Positions 60,668 through 64,000 of a stretch of DNA of 64,000 bases are shown here, piece by piece. The stretch is from the NCBI GenBank assembly GCA_045655645.1, contig JAZOPS010000026.1:1-64000 (forward strand), written 5' to 3'. This DNA comes from Fimenecus sp045655645. GTDB taxonomy: Bacteria > Bacillota > Clostridia > Oscillospirales > Acutalibacteraceae. Under the pieces are notes generated by a model. That model worked only from the letters and a program-made list of their open reading frames with translations. It did no database searches and was not told the DNA's origin. The position numbers and the translations under genes were made by a program. Within the stretch, counting starts at the first letter, position 1. Each line of letters opens with the position of its first letter.

Positions 60668-61297
60668 TTATTTAATAAGTCCCTTAATTAATTTTTGAGG
60701 GTCAGAGAATTTCGTCTGAGATAATAAACTGCTTATTTCATCTAAATAAAAAAGTGATGTTACGTCGAAAAGACGTTTTTCTTTTGTTTCGTGGTCCATT
60801 TCACCATAGCACATACATTCAAGCATTACATTATTCTTGTTTTTAGTACAAAAACTGATTGCTATCATCTCGACAATGGGAATTGGTTTAGAGCCGTATG
60901 TTATATCGGCAAAAATCGTGTCGCCATCATTGATTGCTTCAACAAGCTTATAATAAGTGTTTAAATGTGTTTTTAACGTTTCATTAAAAGCAACATTGAT
61001 GGTTGAAATTTTGAATGTTATTTGTTTAGTGCTACAAACACTTTTCAACTCATTTTTGAATTTTTCTAAATTTACATCACAGTTGCAATAGTAAACATTT
61101 TCATTATTTTTTTCAGTAGCAACAAGTGTAATTATCTCAATTTCATCATTTTCTTCGCAATATGCATTGATAATGGGAATGATGGGAAAACTCGTAGGTA
61201 TGTTATTTTCCAATTTTTGATTATCAACGCTTTTGTATACATCTGAAGTTAAATATTGAGGATTTTGACGAGGAATTGTAAAAATAAATTTTTTCAT
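60668..61297 (-). CDS. Stand-alone CARF-like (Csx1/TM1812-type) protein
   Basis: A 209-residue protein whose order of motifs fits the CARF fold of the TM1812/Csx1 group: an opening KKFIFTIPRQN strand, an FPIIPIINAYCEENDEIEII segment with a following LVATEKN strand, and near residues 125-145 DGDTIFADITYGSKPIPIVE. That last stretch corresponds to the D-I-T-x-G-x-R/K-x-x-P ligand loop that binds cyclic oligoadenylate. MCYGEMDHETKEKRLFDVTS follows, as in that family (YG...DLT). The HEPN RNase domain seen in Csx1 is missing, so it could be a ring nuclease or a pure sensor. No CRISPR genes are nearby. A ribosome site (AAAAGGA) precedes the ATG. The call is by motif only. Confidence 0.55.
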   Translation of the reverse strand: MKKFIFTIPRQNPQYLTSDVYKSVDNQKLENNIPTSFPIIPIINAYCEENDEIEIITLVATEKNNENVYYCNCDVNLEKFKNELKSVCSTKQITFKISTINVAFNETLKTHLNTYYKLVEAINDGDTIFADITYGSKPIPIVEMIAISFCTKNKNNVMLECMCYGEMDHETKEKRLFDVTSLFYLDEISSLLSQTKFSDPQKLIKGLIK

Positions 61298-61366
61298 AAA
61301 TCATTGTCCTTTTAAATTTGTAAAGCATAATATCCAAAAGTTTGTGGTATTAAAACACATCTATTT

Positions 61367-61909
61367 CTACCCTAAAATATCATTGATATGTTTTTCTACT
61401 TCTATGAAGTCATTTTCATTACCGGTAGCGATTAAAAGTTTTTTAGTAATTTCATTTTCGAAAATCATATAAATTTTATTATTATCGCATTCAAGGTATG
61501 TGTTTTTGGTTTCAGAATCCGTACAGTTTATTTCCTTAAGTATTTCGTCATCTGATATCAACCATGTAAGATATGATTTTTCTGTCAATTTGTCAATAGC
61601 GTGTATTGCTGCTGCTGCATTTTCTTCAATGAGTGTTATTTGTTCCTTGAGCATTGTAAGCTTATTCAATATATCTTCAGCTCTTTCTACAGATTCGCCA
61701 TATTTTCCATCATATACTTTAGTAATTACATCTGCAATTGAGGACTCAAGAGCACCCAAAGTTTCTGTTGCGCTTTGTGTAAATTCTGATGCTACCTGAA
61801 AACGACCTACATATGTTCCGTCAGTTGAGTTTCTTGGGTCTAAGGCAAAGCCTTCCTTCATTCTGTTAAGAGCTTTTGTTTGAGCCAGGTTTAAAAAAAT
61901 TTTTTCCAT
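61367..61909 (-). CDS. Unrecognised helical protein of the mobile-like block
   Basis: A 180-residue protein that I do not recognise. Residues 1-30 hold LNLAQTKALNRMKEGFALDP; about 40-110 are strongly helical and probably coiled (ESSIADVITKVYDGKYGESV, LTMLKEQITLIEENAAAAIH). The C-terminal 60 residues look like a small alpha/beta domain (KIYMIFENEITKKLLIATGN). There is no signal or membrane segment. GGAGGAATTATA precedes the ATG. It lies 18 bp from the gene upstream and 69 bp from the CARF-like gene, in one transcription unit. Confidence 0.55.
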   Translation of the reverse strand: MEKIFLNLAQTKALNRMKEGFALDPRNSTDGTYVGRFQVASEFTQSATETLGALESSIADVITKVYDGKYGESVERAEDILNKLTMLKEQITLIEENAAAAIHAIDKLTEKSYLTWLISDDEILKEINCTDSETKNTYLECDNNKIYMIFENEITKKLLIATGNENDFIEVEKHINDILG

Positions 61910-61927
61910 TATAATTCCTCCATTTGA

Positions 61928-62803
61928 TTATGACAAAATTTCATCAGCAATAGTTTCGCCAAAACTATTTTTTGAGTTTAAAATTTTAAGTTCTTCCGTA
62001 AGTATAGTTGCGTCAAGTTTAGATTGATATCTTCGGAAATATTCTTCTGCTTCAGGATGTTTAGCTACAAATATTCGAAAAGAATCTGCTAACTTAGTGC
62101 ATGAAGCGTTTTCTCGGTAATGATAGAGAAATAAAGCGAATAAAATTCCTGTTGCTTCATTACGAGGAAGCGGTATGACAATATCCTCAAGTGTCTTCTT
62201 AATCGCATCGTTTGATATAATCTTAATTACGCTACATTCATCAAGAAATTCTTTTGCCAACTTGGAAATAAAATCAATCTGTTTTTGGGGGATGTATAAA
62301 TTTTTCACGCTTTGATATGCTTTTAACTCGTGGTGTGTTCGTTTGCAACTGAAATAAAGGTTACGAATTTTATCGACTTCTTCTTGAAATTTGGTCATTT
62401 TTTCAACATATGCCACTAAAAAAGCGTATTGCGGATATATCGTTACGGCAGGTGCTGAGTTATCTAAAAGTATTGCATTACCTTCATTTTGTTCAAAAAA
62501 GGCTTGTATTTCATTCCGGTGTTCTTGTATGTTTTTATATAGTTTACCTACACGATACTTACTGCAGACTTGCAGCATATATTGCTTGTTATTCCGAATG
62601 AGTATGGCAATGTTTTCTGGATACATATTCCAAATTTCATGGGGAAAAGCATCTCCCTCACTATAATTCTTACAATCTCCAAAGTGATACTCGAGATTTT
62701 GTTTCAACTGAGTAATATCTTCGGCAATTTCATGTCCAAGTGTCCTTTGGTATGCATATTCTTGAGAGAATACTTTAATTAAGTTTCCGTTAAATTCCAT
62801 CAT
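61928..62803 (-). CDS. Unrecognised protein translationally coupled to the coupling protein
   Basis: A 291-residue soluble protein of unknown function. It is mostly helical, with CSKYRVGKLYKNIQEHRNEI near residue 85 and a conserved-looking ALFLYHYRENASCTKLADSF stretch near 230. The first ATG (62803) lies inside the end of the coupling-protein gene, overlapping by 14 bp, with AAGGAG ahead, so its translation is tied to that gene. A partner of the conjugation or DNA-transfer machinery is a fair guess from position alone. Confidence 0.55.
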   Translation of the reverse strand: MMEFNGNLIKVFSQEYAYQRTLGHEIAEDITQLKQNLEYHFGDCKNYSEGDAFPHEIWNMYPENIAILIRNNKQYMLQVCSKYRVGKLYKNIQEHRNEIQAFFEQNEGNAILLDNSAPAVTIYPQYAFLVAYVEKMTKFQEEVDKIRNLYFSCKRTHHELKAYQSVKNLYIPQKQIDFISKLAKEFLDECSVIKIISNDAIKKTLEDIVIPLPRNEATGILFALFLYHYRENASCTKLADSFRIFVAKHPEAEEYFRRYQSKLDATILTEELKILNSKNSFGETIADEILS

Positions 62804-64000
62804 ACTTTTCAAATTCTCCTTTGTCAATACTTTTTTTTGATGTTTGTGGGTTTATATAAGGGTTGGAAAGTTCACTGTAAAGCGAATGATTTTTCAAATT
62901 GTAGGTTTTGGTTGTAAATGGTTTTTTCTTGCCCTGCTGAAATACGAATATTGTGCCTTGTTCTTTGTATAAAACTTCGTTCAATGGTTTGTTTAATCTT
63001 GTGGCTATATCCTGACAGGTTTCAATATCGTTGCTTCCGAGAAAAACCAAATTGTTGCATGAGCTTATAATTGACGTGTAGTCAGTATAATTCTTCTTAA
63101 GTTGCCCAAAGGATTGAAGAATTAAAGAAAAAGAAATATCTCTTCCACGACTGGTTGAGATTAAACAATCAAGATTAGGTATCTGAAGGTTTGCACCCAT
63201 ATCATCTAGAATTATATGTACCGGTCTTGGCAAGCTACGGTTAGAATTCTGGTCTGCAATCAAGTAAAGTTCGCGTATGAACTGAGAGAAAAACATTGCC
63301 ACAAGCTTGTCTTTTGAACGGTCGGTGTCAGAGCATTTAACATAGAGTATTGTTTTCTTGTCGCAAAAGTTTTTGGGGTCGATATTATTTTTGCATGTTA
63401 AAGAAATAATCTCAGGAGTAAGAAGACCACAGAATTCTGATGCAAGACTGATTACGATGCTTTTTAATGTTCTGTCTGCCGTATTTTTGATGAGGATGTA
63501 TTGAGATTTGCACCATGTATTATCAGGCAAACTATTAAAAATAGCATCAAGCTTAGACGATTCAGCCATTGAAGTTTCAGGACAAGCTACAGCAAGAAGC
63601 TTTTGGATAGATTTTAAAACCTGTTGATGTTGAGGACGAAAAGATATAAGATAACCAACTAAGGCGTTACAAAGAATTTGCGATGAGAGAGGCCAGAAAG
63701 GGTCAGACTTGCTGTTTTTCTGTTCGGCTGTCATTATTGTGGAAAACCTTATTACATCATCTTGTGTTTTTATAAAAGCTAAAGGATTGTAATTTGTCGG
63801 GGATTGCTCTGGTTTGTCGAAATCTAAAACTTCAATTTGGTATCCTTTTTTTGCCATCATTTCACAAGTAATATTATAAATTTCACCTTTAGGGTCAAGC
63901 ACAATAATGCTTTCGTTGCTGGATTCACAGAGGTTTGGGACAACAAAGCCACGGCTTTTACCCGTTCCTGGAGCACCGATTATCAAGTTGTTTGCATTTT
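62790..64000 (-). CDS. VirD4/TraG-type coupling protein, C-terminal part (cut by window edge)
   Basis: At least 403 residues; the N-terminal membrane part is off the right edge. The Walker A loop is IIGAPGTGKSRGFVVPNL right at the edge, then VLDPKGEIYNIT as in VirD4 and TraG ATPases. The Walker B strand is VHIILDDMGANLQIPNLDCL, with Asp where T4CPs usually have the catalytic Glu, and SLILQSFGQLKKNY follows as the arginine/sensor helix. These hexameric ATPases link a relaxase-DNA complex to a type IV secretion channel, a mark of conjugative and mobilisable elements in Clostridia. The Asp for Glu change may weaken ATP hydrolysis or be a subfamily trait. Confidence 0.88.
   Translation of the reverse strand, partial: NANNLIIGAPGTGKSRGFVVPNLCESSNESIIVLDPKGEIYNITCEMMAKKGYQIEVLDFDKPEQSPTNYNPLAFIKTQDDVIRFSTIMTAEQKNSKSDPFWPLSSQILCNALVGYLISFRPQHQQVLKSIQKLLAVACPETSMAESSKLDAIFNSLPDNTWCKSQYILIKNTADRTLKSIVISLASEFCGLLTPEIISLTCKNNIDPKNFCDKKTILYVKCSDTDRSKDKLVAMFFSQFIRELYLIADQNSNRSLPRPVHIILDDMGANLQIPNLDCLISTSRGRDISFSLILQSFGQLKKNYTDYTSIISSCNNLVFLGSNDIETCQDIATRLNKPLNEVLYKEQGTIFVFQQGKKKPFTTKTYNLKNHSLYSELSNPYINPQTSKKSIDKGEFEKYDGI

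Noticed and set aside
61500..61799. A 99-codon plus-strand frame opposite the 180-residue protein of the mobile-like block
   Set aside because: No ribosome site; the minus-strand gene has GGAGG and fits the operon.

Overview
The window looks like chromosome of a low-GC, Gram-positive, anaerobic Clostridia member, most likely an Oscillospirales/Ruminococcaceae-type gut or rumen commensal. The grounds are strong AGGAGG-type ribosome sites, TTGACA/TATAAT promoters with 17-18 bp spacers, short hairpin-plus-T-run terminators, cell-wall-binding repeats, a domain-permuted GH3 glucosidase of the type known from Ruminococcus and Butyrivibrio, an ECF transporter S component and a uronate/aldonate dissimilation operon. 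No rRNA and no CRISPR array was seen; there is one tRNA.

Layout. 1-5257 (minus): an exopolysaccharide/capsule operon, read from a strong promoter, with an initiating sugar-phosphate transferase, an HpcH-type aldolase, a D-2-hydroxyacid dehydrogenase, a GT4 glycosyltransferase, a UDP-HexNAc dehydrogenase and a nucleotide-sugar epimerase cut by the left edge. 5394-7779 (plus): a CofE-like ligase followed by a GMP synthase lacking the glutaminase domain. 7780-8666: an 887-bp gene-free stretch of terminator hairpins, A-rich repeats and a GC-rich element with inverted ends. 8667-11548: a zinc-ribbon DEDD exonuclease, and divergently a TPR/DUF4037 pair. 11637-18415: short operons for secreted or membrane-anchored hydrolases, a ketopantoate-reductase-like enzyme, an AI-2E-type membrane protein and a DUF1846 protein. 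18490-23670: an intracellular glycosidase operon (GH30, GH2) with a NifX-like protein, an Fe-S aldo/keto reductase and an ECF S component. 23757-24060: tRNA-Leu(CAG), whose 3' end and terminator are duplicated around a hairpin-rich insert. 24140-29903: a five-gene operon that can be read as a complete oxidative route from an aldose through lactone, aldonate, tagaturonate and altronate to KDG. 29950-38807: a MMPL/RND transporter, Fe-dependent alcohol dehydrogenase, radical SAM protein, PlsC acyltransferase, Asn-rich microprotein, NAT-like acyltransferase and Gfo/Idh oxidoreductase. 38905-47081: GH3 glucosidase and a divergent glycan locus (GT-C membrane protein versus B12/radical SAM, GT2 and nucleotidyltransferase). 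47143-59324 (minus): two O-antigen-ligase-like proteins, a transpeptidase without a glycosyltransferase domain, and a 2449-residue repeat surface protein.

59627-64000 (minus) looks like the edge of an integrated conjugative or mobile element: a VirD4/TraG coupling protein running off the right edge, two unrecognised proteins, a small stand-alone protein resembling the CARF (Csx1/TM1812) cyclic-oligoadenylate sensor fold, and a protein resembling sigma-70 region 2. No CRISPR gene lies nearby, so a CARF-like sensor next to a sigma-like protein is the best candidate here for an undescribed regulatory or defence system. A nest of inverted repeats separates this block from the surface-glycan operon.

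Assignments rest on reading motifs and layout by eye; no database search was run. Starts were moved inward from the longest reading frame wherever a ribosome site or promoter clearly decided it.
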